DNA from: CAYRIH01 sp964424375
Lineage (GTDB): Bacteria > Patescibacteriota > Kazan-3B-28 > UBA10110
NCBI GenBank assembly: GCA_964424375.1
Contig: CAYRIH010000006.1
Coordinates: 1-45,352 of the forward strand
Length of the DNA: 45,352 bases
Direction: 5' to 3'
This document shows positions 7,197-15,015 of the stretch, piece after piece (position 1 is the first letter of the stretch; each line of letters starts with the position of its first letter). The notes below the pieces were generated by a model, which saw nothing but the letters and a program-made list of their open reading frames with translations, was not told where the DNA came from and ran no database searches. A program made the translations under genes and the position numbers.

Positions 7197-10100
7197 TTAC
7201 TTAATGAGCTTAATAATTTTTTTGATGCCTGCAATCCAATTATTTCCCACTGCAGTTAAAGGTAATTTGATTGTATTATCAATGATTTGAACTCCAGCAT
7301 TGTGCAGTGCTTTAAGTACATTTTTATCTTTTAATGCTGAGGTAAGAGTGATATTAATAATATATTCTGGAGTTTTGCTACCCGAAGGAGCTATGTTATG
7401 AGTAATAACAGAAGTGATTTTTTGAGTTTCCAATGCTGCTAATTTAAGTTTGAGTAAGTCGAATAAATTAATTACTTCCTTAGGTAGCTCCCCAAATTTT
7501 TCAAAAAGTTCTGACTGAGCTTCTTTTAATTCATTTTGACTTTCTATAAGCACCAACTGTTGATATGTTTTGATTCTTTGAGCCTCATTATCTATATAAC
7601 GATTTGGTAAGTAAGCAGATATTGGCAGGTCAACCGTGATGGTGTCTACTTGTGGCTTATAACCAGTTTTAAGCTTCTCTATAGCTCGGTTAAGTAATTT
7701 TGTATATAAAGTTAATCCAACTGCGCTTATATGTCCATGTTGTTTTTTTGATAGCACGCCGCCGGCTCCGCGGATCTGCAAGTCACGTAGGGCAATTTGA
7801 TAGCCACTACCCAGCTCTGTGTGGCCAGCAATGGTTTTGAGTCTTTCTAAAGCCTTTCCGGCCAGCTTCCCGGCGTGGTAGTAGAAATAAGCATGGGCCT
7901 GAACTTTCCCACGACCAATCCGACCTCTTAATTGATGAAGTTGGGATAAACCAAAATTGCCGGCATTATCTATTATTAAAGTATTAACATTAGGATTATC
8001 TAGGCCATTTTCAATAATTGTGCTGGCTACTAAGCAGTCATATTTGCCATTGCGGAAATCTTCCATAATTTTGGCTAACAAACGTTCTGGCATTTGCCCA
8101 TGAGCATAGACAAAACGAACCTCGGGCAGTATTTCTTCAAGTTTATTGGTCATGCTGGCAATAGTGGCAACTCGATTATGTACAAAATATATTTGCCCAC
8201 CCCTTTTGATTTCGTTGAGTATAGAGTCTTGAACTGATCCCATATTAAAGGGTGCTACGGTAGTTTGAATTGGTAATCGATTAATTGGAGGTGTTTCTAT
8301 GACACTAATGTCTCTAATTCCCGATAGTGCTAAATTAAGGGTTCTGGGTATTGGAGTAGCGGTTAAACTAAGGACATCCACTTCAGATCGTAATAATTTA
8401 AGTTTTTCTTTATGACTCACTCCAAATCGTTGTTCTTCATCGATAATTATCAAGCCCAAATTAGCAAAGCGAATATCTTTAGAAAGTAATCTATGGGTGC
8501 CGATTACCACATCTACTTCTCTAGTTTTTAGGCTGGCAACAATTCTTTTTTGTTCGACCGGTGATCGAAATCGACTTAAAGCGGCAACCTGCACCCCAAA
8601 TGGGCTTAAGCGTTCAGTGAAAGTTTCAAGGTGTTGCTCGGTAAGAATGGTAGTCGGGACCAAAATTGCTACCTGAAACCCAGAAGTTACAGCTTTAAAA
8701 GTAGCCCTAATAGCTACTTCAGTCTTTCCGAAACCCACGTCAGCAACTAATAGGCGGTCCATGGGTTTAGGTTTTTCCATGTCATTTAAAATATCTTGAA
8801 TTACCTGTTCTTGATCGGGTGTTTCTTGATGAATGAACGAATCTGATAGTGCTTGTTCCCAAAAACCTGCACTATCAAAAGATATTCCTTCTTTTAATGC
8901 TCGTTTGGCATATAGATCTAACAAATCTTTAGCAAATTCTTGGGATTCTTTTTTAATTTTACCAACCATTCGTTTCCAGTTTTGTGAACTAAGCTTAGAT
9001 AAGGTTGGTTTACCGCCATCGACTGATATATATTTACTAAGTTTATCTATTTGTTCTACTGGTACATAAATTCTATCTGATCCGGCGTATTTAATAATCA
9101 GATATTCCCGACTGATATTATTGATGGTCATAGTATCAATATCTATCAATTGTCCAATACCATGATCAGTGTGAACTACATAATCACCTTTGACAATTTG
9201 AGACAAGAAAGCTAATTGTCGTCGCTGAGGAGTTTTGCTATCCGCCTGGGATTTTTCAATAATGGGTGAAAAGATTTCTGTATCAGTTAATAAAATCTTT
9301 TTAAGAGATGGGTTCATAAATCCTTCAACTGATCCAATGTTAGTCAACACAACTTTATCCGTCAGGTCTCGACCAAAATTAATCTTATGTTCTTTTAAGA
9401 TTGGCAAGATGTGCTCCTCTTTATTGGTATTTATAATTATTTGCCAGCTGTTTTTAGTATATTTTTTAATTTCTTGCGCCAATCTGTTTAAATCATTAGC
9501 AAATAATGGGGCTTGAGCAAAATCAAATCGAATTAAACCTTCTTCAGTAGTAGGGATATTAATAAAATGCCAAGCAGAAAGATTGTCTAATTGCTTGCTA
9601 ACTGTGGTGAGAATACCATTGTCTTGCTGATGACCACCTTGATATAATTCATATAAAAGTTGAAATAGTTCATCAGCTTGATTAAATATGACAATGAATT
9701 CTTTGGGCTTATTTTCTATAATATCCAGTAAGTAACTGCTGATTTTTTCGTTTTTTATAGCTGGGACATCAATAACAGTATGTTGTCTAATAATTTTATT
9801 GCTTACTGGATCGAACTCGTTAATGTCAATTATAGTGTCGTCGTCGAATTTCAAACGGTATGGATGAGCATTATTAAGCGGAAAAATATCTAAAATTCCA
9901 CTATGCATAGCCACCTCGCCATTTTGAAACACTTTGCCCTGACGCTCATATCCCATAGATATTAACCAAGCTACAGTTTTGTCAGGCTGAAAATTTTTGC
10001 CTATTTTAAAATTGATGCCCATAGTGGGAATGGTCAAAGGCTCAATCAAAGCATTTATGGGAAATATAAATATTCCAGAATCATTTTGTTTCAGTGCTTG

Positions 10101-10424
10101 AGTAGTAGTTGATCTGATTTGGAAATTATTTATATATTCTTTGCGGTTTATTTTTTCTGATTTTAAATCTGGGTATATATAGACTGGGACATTGGATGTT
10201 TTTTGCAGTATTTTGGCTAGATTGACCTGCCAACTATCGTTTTTGACAATGTAAATTAATTTTTTCTTATGTTCTTTAGCAGTCTGTGCCAGCAAGAGTA
10301 ATTTTCCTGTATTGTTAAGACCAGTAATATAGGTTTTACCGTTAGAAATATTTTTTTTAAGTAATTTATAAGAAGCCAGAGAACTAAATTTTGTCTCCAA
10401 CATCGAAAAGATTGTTTCTACCAA
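7197..10424 (-). CDS. mfd: Transcription-repair coupling factor
   Basis: 1075-aa Mfd, the ATP-dependent translocase that removes stalled RNA polymerase from damaged DNA and recruits UvrA. Domains in order: UvrB-like N-terminal region (1-380), RNA-polymerase-interaction domain beginning at DYVVHTDHGIGQLIDI (near 410), RecG-like helicase core with Walker A ADVGFGKTEVA, motif II DEEQRFG, SLTATPIPRT and QLRGRIGRG, then the C-terminal TRCF domain. Length is slightly below the E. coli protein (1148). The longest frame starts at TTG (10424); an internal ATG at 10403 is the alternative, and neither has a clear SD. A divergent plus-strand promoter begins four bases beyond the start codon. Confidence 0.97.
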   Translation of the reverse strand: MVETIFSMLETKFSSLASYKLLKKNISNGKTYITGLNNTGKLLLLAQTAKEHKKKLIYIVKNDSWQVNLAKILQKTSNVPVYIYPDLKSEKINRKEYINNFQIRSTTTQALKQNDSGIFIFPINALIEPLTIPTMGINFKIGKNFQPDKTVAWLISMGYERQGKVFQNGEVAMHSGILDIFPLNNAHPYRLKFDDDTIIDINEFDPVSNKIIRQHTVIDVPAIKNEKISSYLLDIIENKPKEFIVIFNQADELFQLLYELYQGGHQQDNGILTTVSKQLDNLSAWHFINIPTTEEGLIRFDFAQAPLFANDLNRLAQEIKKYTKNSWQIIINTNKEEHILPILKEHKINFGRDLTDKVVLTNIGSVEGFMNPSLKKILLTDTEIFSPIIEKSQADSKTPQRRQLAFLSQIVKGDYVVHTDHGIGQLIDIDTMTINNISREYLIIKYAGSDRIYVPVEQIDKLSKYISVDGGKPTLSKLSSQNWKRMVGKIKKESQEFAKDLLDLYAKRALKEGISFDSAGFWEQALSDSFIHQETPDQEQVIQDILNDMEKPKPMDRLLVADVGFGKTEVAIRATFKAVTSGFQVAILVPTTILTEQHLETFTERLSPFGVQVAALSRFRSPVEQKRIVASLKTREVDVVIGTHRLLSKDIRFANLGLIIIDEEQRFGVSHKEKLKLLRSEVDVLSLTATPIPRTLNLALSGIRDISVIETPPINRLPIQTTVAPFNMGSVQDSILNEIKRGGQIYFVHNRVATIASMTNKLEEILPEVRFVYAHGQMPERLLAKIMEDFRNGKYDCLVASTIIENGLDNPNVNTLIIDNAGNFGLSQLHQLRGRIGRGKVQAHAYFYYHAGKLAGKALERLKTIAGHTELGSGYQIALRDLQIRGAGGVLSKKQHGHISAVGLTLYTKLLNRAIEKLKTGYKPQVDTITVDLPISAYLPNRYIDNEAQRIKTYQQLVLIESQNELKEAQSELFEKFGELPKEVINLFDLLKLKLAALETQKITSVITHNIAPSGSKTPEYIINITLTSALKDKNVLKALHNAGVQIIDNTIKLPLTAVGNNWIAGIKKIIKLIK

Positions 10425-10427
10425 CTC

Positions 10428-10456
10428 TTGACCATTAGATTAATATGTGTTATAAT
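10428..10456 (+). promoter_or_regulatory. Strong plus-strand promoter with no downstream protein gene
   Basis: TTGACC at 10428-10433, a 17-base spacer and TATAAT at 10451-10456 with an extended -10 (TGT before TATAAT). Expected start near 10463. It is divergent from mfd and points into the structured region 10463-10790, not into a recognisable gene. Confidence 0.8.
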
Positions 10457-10462
10457 GAAAAG

Positions 10463-10790
10463 AATACCTTAATAATTAAAATGGGTTAACTCCGTATTGG
10501 TTCTATATTCGCAAGACTGTAAGTTGGGAGTAGCTTGCCTAGCAAGCCATTGTCCTACCCTCCTTGGGCAAAGCTTGCGGGCAAGGTTCTCCCTGCTTAT
10601 TCCTGGATACCCCAATCCAACAAGTTCACTTGGGATTTGGCAAAAAAGCCTTTTGGCTCGGTATCTATGTAATCTTGGGGAGAAAGGGGTTAGAGGGGGC
10701 AATTAGTTTTTTAGCTCTGATAGCAACATTTCAATCCTACCAGAAAATACTTCGATGTAAATAGCTAGAGTGCCGATATGCCCCCTTTAG
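10463..10790 (+). ncRNA. Candidate structured non-coding RNA, family unknown
   Basis: About 330 bases, clearly more GC-rich than the surroundings, directly behind a strong promoter. Abutting helices can be read by eye: GCTTGC/GCAAGC (10533-10547) closed by GGG..TAG with CTACCC (10526-10560); CCTTG/CAAGG enclosing GCAA/TTGC (10562-10586); TTCTCCC/GGGAGAA (10587-10593 with 10678-10684) enclosing GGATACC/GGTATCT (10605-10611 with 10660-10666), which opens into a junction of CCAATCC/GGATTTGG and AGCC-TTTT-GGCT; and an 11-bp helix TAGAGGGGGCA/TGCCCCCTTTA (10691-10701 with 10779-10789). ORFs on both strands here lack SDs and family signatures. It does not show the RNase P, tmRNA or SRP core motifs. 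Could be a divergent housekeeping RNA or a new one. Confidence 0.5.
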
Positions 10791-10809
10791 CTTACCTAGT
10801 TGTAATGTT

Positions 10810-11322
10810 CTATAAAAATTTTTCTTTAATTAGTTGTATCGCTTGTGGTATGGCTTTTTTAATTTGGGATAATTCTTGATGAGTAAATTTAGAAGTTACA
10901 TATTCATCTGGCTCTGATATGTGTGAACGTCCAATCCCAATTTTAATTCTAGCTATTTTGTTAGTTTTGAGATGGTTTATTATTGATTGCATGCCTTTGT
11001 GTCCTCCACTGCTCCCAGCCTCCCGGTAGCGAAGTTTGCCGAGCTCCATATCAATGTCGTCGGAGATCACAAGAATATTGGTCGGGGCAACGTTATGCTT
11101 TTTGGCGATAGCGAGCAATGGTATACCGGAGTTATTCATAAATGTTTGAGGCTTGAGGAGCTCAACCGTATCGGTTTTGCTAAAGACAACTTTACGAGCT
11201 TTATTTTCCTTAAACTTGATACCTAAATCTTTTACTAGACGATCGATTACCATCAAACCCACATTATGGCGGCTGTGCTCATATTTTTTTCCTGGATTTC
11301 CTAATCCAACTATTAGTTTCAC
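10810..11322 (-). CDS. pth: Peptidyl-tRNA hydrolase
   Basis: 170-aa enzyme that frees tRNAs from peptidyl-tRNAs dropped by ribosomes. Family signatures: KLIVGLGNPGKKYEHSRHNVG with catalytic H19 or nearby and N9, FMNNSG, and the ISDDIDMELGKLRYREAGSS segment with the conserved Asp, then GGHKGMQSI. Length is slightly below the usual 185-195. The start is GTG at 11322, overlapping the stop of the upstream 64-aa gene by four bases (GTGA), which indicates coupling. No SD is obvious, as expected for a coupled start. Confidence 0.96.
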   Translation of the reverse strand: MKLIVGLGNPGKKYEHSRHNVGLMVIDRLVKDLGIKFKENKARKVVFSKTDTVELLKPQTFMNNSGIPLLAIAKKHNVAPTNILVISDDIDMELGKLRYREAGSSGGHKGMQSIINHLKTNKIARIKIGIGRSHISEPDEYVTSKFTHQELSQIKKAIPQAIQLIKEKFL

Positions 11323-11513
11323 TGTGATGGGGTTTGCTTAAGACGCTTCTTGGCTTCTGGGCTAATTTCTACTGTATCATCTTCACCTTTTAATGGGCGC
11401 GTAGGTTTGCTTTTAGATAAATCTTCCACCTTCCTGGGTGGCTTATCTATTTGTTGAAAGGAGTTAATACCTCCTTCGTTACCGGGGTTGCCGATTTTTC
11501 TAATACTAATCAT
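11319..11513 (-). CDS. Small hypothetical protein upstream of pth
   Basis: 64-aa hydrophilic, probably disordered protein. The C-terminal stretch DDTVEISPEAKKRLKQ resembles the short D-x-VEIS-x-EA motif seen at the N-terminus of FlgM-type anti-sigma factors and in other small bacterial proteins; the rest does not match FlgM. There is no membrane segment. Its stop overlaps the pth GTG by four bases, so it is a real translated upstream partner. Function unknown. Confidence 0.65.
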   Translation of the reverse strand: MISIRKIGNPGNEGGINSFQQIDKPPRKVEDLSKSKPTRPLKGEDDTVEISPEAKKRLKQTPSQ

Positions 11514-11570
11514 ACTTACAGTTTTTATGCCTGTAATTACTTGTTTTATATTAAATCTAGAAGTACCTTT

Positions 11571-11822
11571 TTAGGCCTTTTGAACCATAGCGCCTTCTTT
11601 GACTGGTGAATCTACCTTTACTCCGATTACATCACCCTTCTTGGCTGAATCTACTGCAGCTTTTTCAACCTGCATAGAATCTATGGTTTGCTCAAGTTCA
11701 TCTTCGCCTTTGACGAATTTGACTTGATCACCGACTTTTAGACCGCCAGATATTTCTATAATTGCCACTCCTATTTTATCGTAATAGTGAATGACTTTGC
11801 CGATATTTTTTCCCTCTGCCAT
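11571..11822 (-). CDS. Translation elongation factor-like OB/beta-barrel protein
   Basis: 83-aa protein equivalent to a lone EF-Tu/IF2 domain 2 beta-barrel: IGKVIHYYDKIGVAIIEISG, then LKVGDQVKF, a Q-x-I-D-S-MQVE strand and KKGDVIGVKVDSPVKEGAMV. Similar stand-alone elongation-factor-like proteins are known in archaea and CPR bacteria; their role is not established. No GTPase domain is present. The SD GGGAGG lies 6-7 bases before the ATG. A TATAAT hexamer is about 40 bases upstream. It is separated from the 64-aa gene by about 57 bases. Confidence 0.85.
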   Translation of the reverse strand: MAEGKNIGKVIHYYDKIGVAIIEISGGLKVGDQVKFVKGEDELEQTIDSMQVEKAAVDSAKKGDVIGVKVDSPVKEGAMVQKA

Positions 11823-11923
11823 TGTTATCCTCCCTTGGGTTAGGATATGACAAATATATTATATCATTAAATAAAATCTTTTTGCCACTATTTGTTTAGA
11901 TACACGATAATTTGAATTTGGGA

Positions 11924-11971
11924 TTAATTTGCTTCTGGGGGCTGGAAACCAATTTGTTTGTTTTCCATAGA
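11924..11971. repeat. Direct repeat, left copy (duplicated 3' end of the DUF3467 gene)
   Basis: 48 bases identical, except one, to 14647-14694. On the minus strand it encodes the same last residues (MENKQIGFQPPEAN then stop) but is disconnected from any complete gene. The only mismatch is silent (AAT versus AAC in the last codon). It bounds the cassette 11984-14643. Confidence 0.9.
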
Positions 11972-11983
11972 CTATCGGGCTAT

Positions 11984-12685
11984 TTAGAATATTTTTATTA
12001 TATCCAGACTATCGGTTTCTAGATCTTCTCCAAAGTAGGAATCTAGCTTAATACTAGTTTCAAACAATCTCTGTGCTTCTGCATCAATAATTCCAGTTTG
12101 GTCTATCCTTTGCTGTTCTATTAATTTAGTGAATGGATCTTGCTTTAATATTGGTTTTTCAACCAATTTTCTTACAGCCAACAGCTCGTTGTTTTTTAGC
12201 AACTGAAATTCAGTTATACTGCTATGGAATTTCATATTTAAAATTATAGATGTATCTTCTAATTTAATCATGGATTCGAATGGTTGGCATTTTCGTGTAT
12301 TGGTGATTATTATACCCTCATCAGTTATACATTCAGGCAAAGGATCAACCATTATAATGTCATCGAAGTTAAATTTGATCCGCTCTAAAATCCTGCCATA
12401 TCTATTCAAGCTCCTAAGTTCATAGTTGCCTATTTTTGAATAACTCGGGATAGCTTTCCCTTTTACCACCAAAGAAAAACCAACATTCTCACCACTTTTG
12501 AATAATTGAATAGCATAAACATCTTTTACATAAGTAGAGTAGGTTGTAGATTCAATTAGAGTTGGGAATACAGCAAATATTCCAGATATTTGTCCAAGTG
12601 TTGCAATTCCTATAACAGAAACCATTATTATGACCGCTGCCCAAAGCATATATGTTCTACTCTTGTTTTTATTCTTTTTATTCAT
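11984..12685 (-). CDS. Single-pass membrane protein in the protease cassette
   Basis: 233-aa protein with a basic N-terminus (MNKKNKNKSR), one membrane segment (about 13-40) and an exported domain of about 190 residues rich in beta strands. The exported part has two cysteines (in PECIT and RKCQP) that could form a disulfide. No family recognised. Its ATG overlaps the stop of the upstream metalloprotease gene by four bases (ATGA), so the two are coupled and probably work together, for example as an anchored partner or inhibitor; that role is inferred. Both lie between the two 48-bp repeats. Confidence 0.75.
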   Translation of the reverse strand: MNKKNKNKSRTYMLWAAVIIMVSVIGIATLGQISGIFAVFPTLIESTTYSTYVKDVYAIQLFKSGENVGFSLVVKGKAIPSYSKIGNYELRSLNRYGRILERIKFNFDDIIMVDPLPECITDEGIIITNTRKCQPFESMIKLEDTSIILNMKFHSSITEFQLLKNNELLAVRKLVEKPILKQDPFTKLIEQQRIDQTGIIDAEAQRLFETSIKLDSYFGEDLETDSLDIIKIF

Positions 12686-14643
12686 GAATACTCCCCTAAT
12701 AATGTCTCAAGATGAGCCTCATTCACTGGTCCGTGCCAGTGGTTCCACCAGTAGTAATCTTTGAATGGTTCCTGTCCATGTATAAAATCCGTAAGACTAG
12801 TGCGTGAACTTATCATAATACTCTGAAGGGATGGTCTAAAGTTGTCATCTGAATAGCCGCAACCTGGTCCCAGAAGATCGCTAATTCCCAAGAAATCTTC
12901 TTTATTTATACAATCATCAAGATCTTTTGTACATTTGTTGTATTCAATTGTGCCTAGAAGATAACCACCATACTTTGAAATAAATTCGCTCCATGTTATA
13001 CCTTTACCTACAATACTGAGTTCACTCGGAGATAAAACCTGTAAATTTCCCACTGCTTGTCCAACTTTATCTCCCCACCAATTCATTGCTTCTTCTGTTG
13101 ATACAGCACAATTAGGTTGACCAGGCCAATTGGGATAGTCACCGTAATCACCATATTCATCCCTAAGGCTTCCAAAAGAATGTCCAAATTCATGTACAGT
13201 AATGGCTGTATTAATATCATCTTCAGAAACCGTGGGTAATCGAACTACTGCCCAAACTCCTCCCAAGGTTGCGTAACCTCCACCATAGCTGAGACCCCGA
13301 GTAAAATAAATAACTTTATCATAAGGACAGTGAAGATAATTTGAGGGATCAAATTTACAAAATCCATCTTCACATAAATCTTGCAATAAGTAAGTGCTTA
13401 CATGCAGATTAATTTTTTCTTTATTAAATTTGTAAGGCTCTATTCCATACTCGCCAATAAAATATTCCTGTTGTATGTTGATAAGCTCTAACAAGTCATC
13501 TACTGTTTCAAAACTCTCGCCAACAAATAAAATATCCAATGTATCTTCTATTGGACCATTATCCAGAATTGTTAAACATTCGTCTGGTGATGCGATTATA
13601 TAGAATTCATTCCCCCAACCAAAACCCACTATGACATTATTTGAATATAGGTTGTATTTCAATTTATATAATGATATCTCTTCAAAAAGAGAGTTCCAAT
13701 AATTTCCATATATTCCATCTCCCACTTCTCCATCTCCATGTTCACCGTCATCAAACAATTTTATTTGATCTATTTCTTCGACTAGTTTGTTACCAATATG
13801 CCTAGTAATTTCTACTTCAACTCTATCAAACTGAGGCGTTTCATCATCTACTCTTATACCACCCTTAATTAATATGTTTTCTCCAGCTTGGAAAATCAAT
13901 GGTTCTGCATGGATATTTTCAACTACTTCAAAATTTCTTGTTAGAATAATACAATTTTCAGAATCAAAATTTTCAAGAGGCTTGTCTTCATCAATTTCAA
14001 TTACGTAATTACAGACAACTGCACCTACGATATACTTTCCAAGCTCTAAGTCTGGACTATAACTGTGATAATGAGTTTGGATGTCTATTATTTTACCTAA
14101 ATCATATGAATATACCCCCCAATTATAAAAAAGTTTTGGAAATAATCCCAAAGGTTTATACTCTTTTATTTTCCAAATCCACTGCAAAACAGTTTCTTTA
14201 TATTGTTCTTTTATTGTGCCCCATAAGTGGAGTTCCTTTACGTTTATTGGTTTTATTTTATAACTACACCCATTAGTTTCAATTTCCTGTAAATTCAACG
14301 GCTCATCTATAAAAACGGGACAATAAACAACACCAACCCAATACCATTTGTCTCCTTCCAGAAAAACCACATCTTCTAGTTTATTGTTGTTAAGCGCTTC
14401 TTCTTCAATGATATCTTTCTGGAAATATTTTGGCAGGAATTTCTTTTCTTCTATATCATAAATTCCCCACCAATAATAAGGAGTTTCAAAGTTTTCCGGA
14501 TTGTTTGCTTCAAAGTCGTACTTTGCCACTACAAACAATTCGTCAGGGGCAGTTATTTCCAACTGTGCAGAAGCTGCTGCAGCCCAAGATAAGCTTAAAA
14601 TAATCACAAAAAAACTGAAAATCAAAAATTTGTTCATGGTCAT
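12682..14643 (-). CDS. Secreted M64-like zinc metalloprotease
   Basis: 653-aa protein with a signal peptide (about residues 3-27, FLIFSFFVIILSLSWAAAAS). Residues 30-250 are two repeats of an all-beta module (W-x-W-G-x-Y/K-E, ending in VVxCxV). Near 255-350 is a beta-sandwich with DDGEHGDGEVGDGIYG, typical of choice-of-anchor/Ca-binding domains. The peptidase domain (about 370-640) has HEFGHSFGSLRDEYGDY, matching the HExGH..L.DEY signature of M64 (IgA peptidase-like) enzymes, so zinc binding and activity are expected. It starts three bases after the DUF3467 stop; ATG 14643 or 14637 are both possible. The substrate is unknown and is likely extracellular. Confidence 0.88.
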   Translation of the reverse strand: MTMNKFLIFSFFVIILSLSWAAAASAQLEITAPDELFVVAKYDFEANNPENFETPYYWWGIYDIEEKKFLPKYFQKDIIEEEALNNNKLEDVVFLEGDKWYWVGVVYCPVFIDEPLNLQEIETNGCSYKIKPINVKELHLWGTIKEQYKETVLQWIWKIKEYKPLGLFPKLFYNWGVYSYDLGKIIDIQTHYHSYSPDLELGKYIVGAVVCNYVIEIDEDKPLENFDSENCIILTRNFEVVENIHAEPLIFQAGENILIKGGIRVDDETPQFDRVEVEITRHIGNKLVEEIDQIKLFDDGEHGDGEVGDGIYGNYWNSLFEEISLYKLKYNLYSNNVIVGFGWGNEFYIIASPDECLTILDNGPIEDTLDILFVGESFETVDDLLELINIQQEYFIGEYGIEPYKFNKEKINLHVSTYLLQDLCEDGFCKFDPSNYLHCPYDKVIYFTRGLSYGGGYATLGGVWAVVRLPTVSEDDINTAITVHEFGHSFGSLRDEYGDYGDYPNWPGQPNCAVSTEEAMNWWGDKVGQAVGNLQVLSPSELSIVGKGITWSEFISKYGGYLLGTIEYNKCTKDLDDCINKEDFLGISDLLGPGCGYSDDNFRPSLQSIMISSRTSLTDFIHGQEPFKDYYWWNHWHGPVNEAHLETLLGEYS

Positions 14644-14646
14644 TAT

Positions 14647-14694
14647 TTAGTTTGCTTCTGGGGGCTGGAAACCAATTTGTTTGTTTTCCATAGA
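14647..14694. repeat. Direct repeat, right copy (3' end of the DUF3467 gene)
   Basis: Partner of 11924-11971 (47 of 48 bases identical). Similarity ends sharply at 14695, and on the other side at the stop codon. Confidence 0.9.
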
Positions 14695-14961
14695 TTGCTG
14701 GACAGCTGGAGATATTTTTATAGTGCCATGCTGTTTTTCATAAGCTTCGATGTGTTTGCCTAGAACCTGCATTAAAGACTTAGCATGCTGAGGACTTAAT
14801 GTAATTCGGCTAATAATGTTGATCATCTTCATTTGAGGGATTTGCTGGCCAAAGTCAAAATTAAAAGCGGATGGCTGGTGACCAATAAGGGCAATGTCAC
14901 TATAATGTGCTTCTAAATTACTTTTCTCTATGTTTATACGAACTTCCTGTTTTTGATTCAT
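14647..14961 (-). CDS. DUF3467 family protein
   Basis: 104-aa soluble protein of the DUF3467 family: an N-terminal strand (QEVRINIEKSNLEAHYSD), a phenylalanine-rich turn (SAFNFDFGQ) and the signature RITLSPQHAKSLMQVLGKHIEAYEKQHG. The family is widespread in bacteria and has no assigned biochemical role. A TATAAT hexamer lies upstream in the der-DUF3467 gap. The 3' end of this gene is duplicated at 11924-11971, so a cassette appears to have entered at this point while leaving the gene complete. Confidence 0.85.
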   Translation of the reverse strand: MNQKQEVRINIEKSNLEAHYSDIALIGHQPSAFNFDFGQQIPQMKMINIISRITLSPQHAKSLMQVLGKHIEAYEKQHGTIKISPAVQQSMENKQIGFQPPEAN

Positions 14962-15015
14962 AGTTTTTTTGATTTAATTTATATCAACTATTTCATTATA
15001 CTCTTGTTATATAAT

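Noticed and set aside
10469..10706. Overlapping ORFs on both strands, one with VGLGYPG like the start of Pth
   Set aside because: No SD, no similarity beyond those seven residues, and the region is better explained by RNA helices; a pth pseudogene fragment was considered but nothing else aligns.
10463..10790. RNase P RNA, tmRNA, SRP RNA or 6S RNA as identity for the structured region
   Set aside because: The conserved core strings of RNase P, tmRNA and SRP are absent on both strands, and no 6S-like closing stem with central bubble could be drawn.
11924..14694. Transposon with terminal inverted repeats
   Set aside because: The flanking repeats are direct, match a coding 3' end, and no transposase is encoded.
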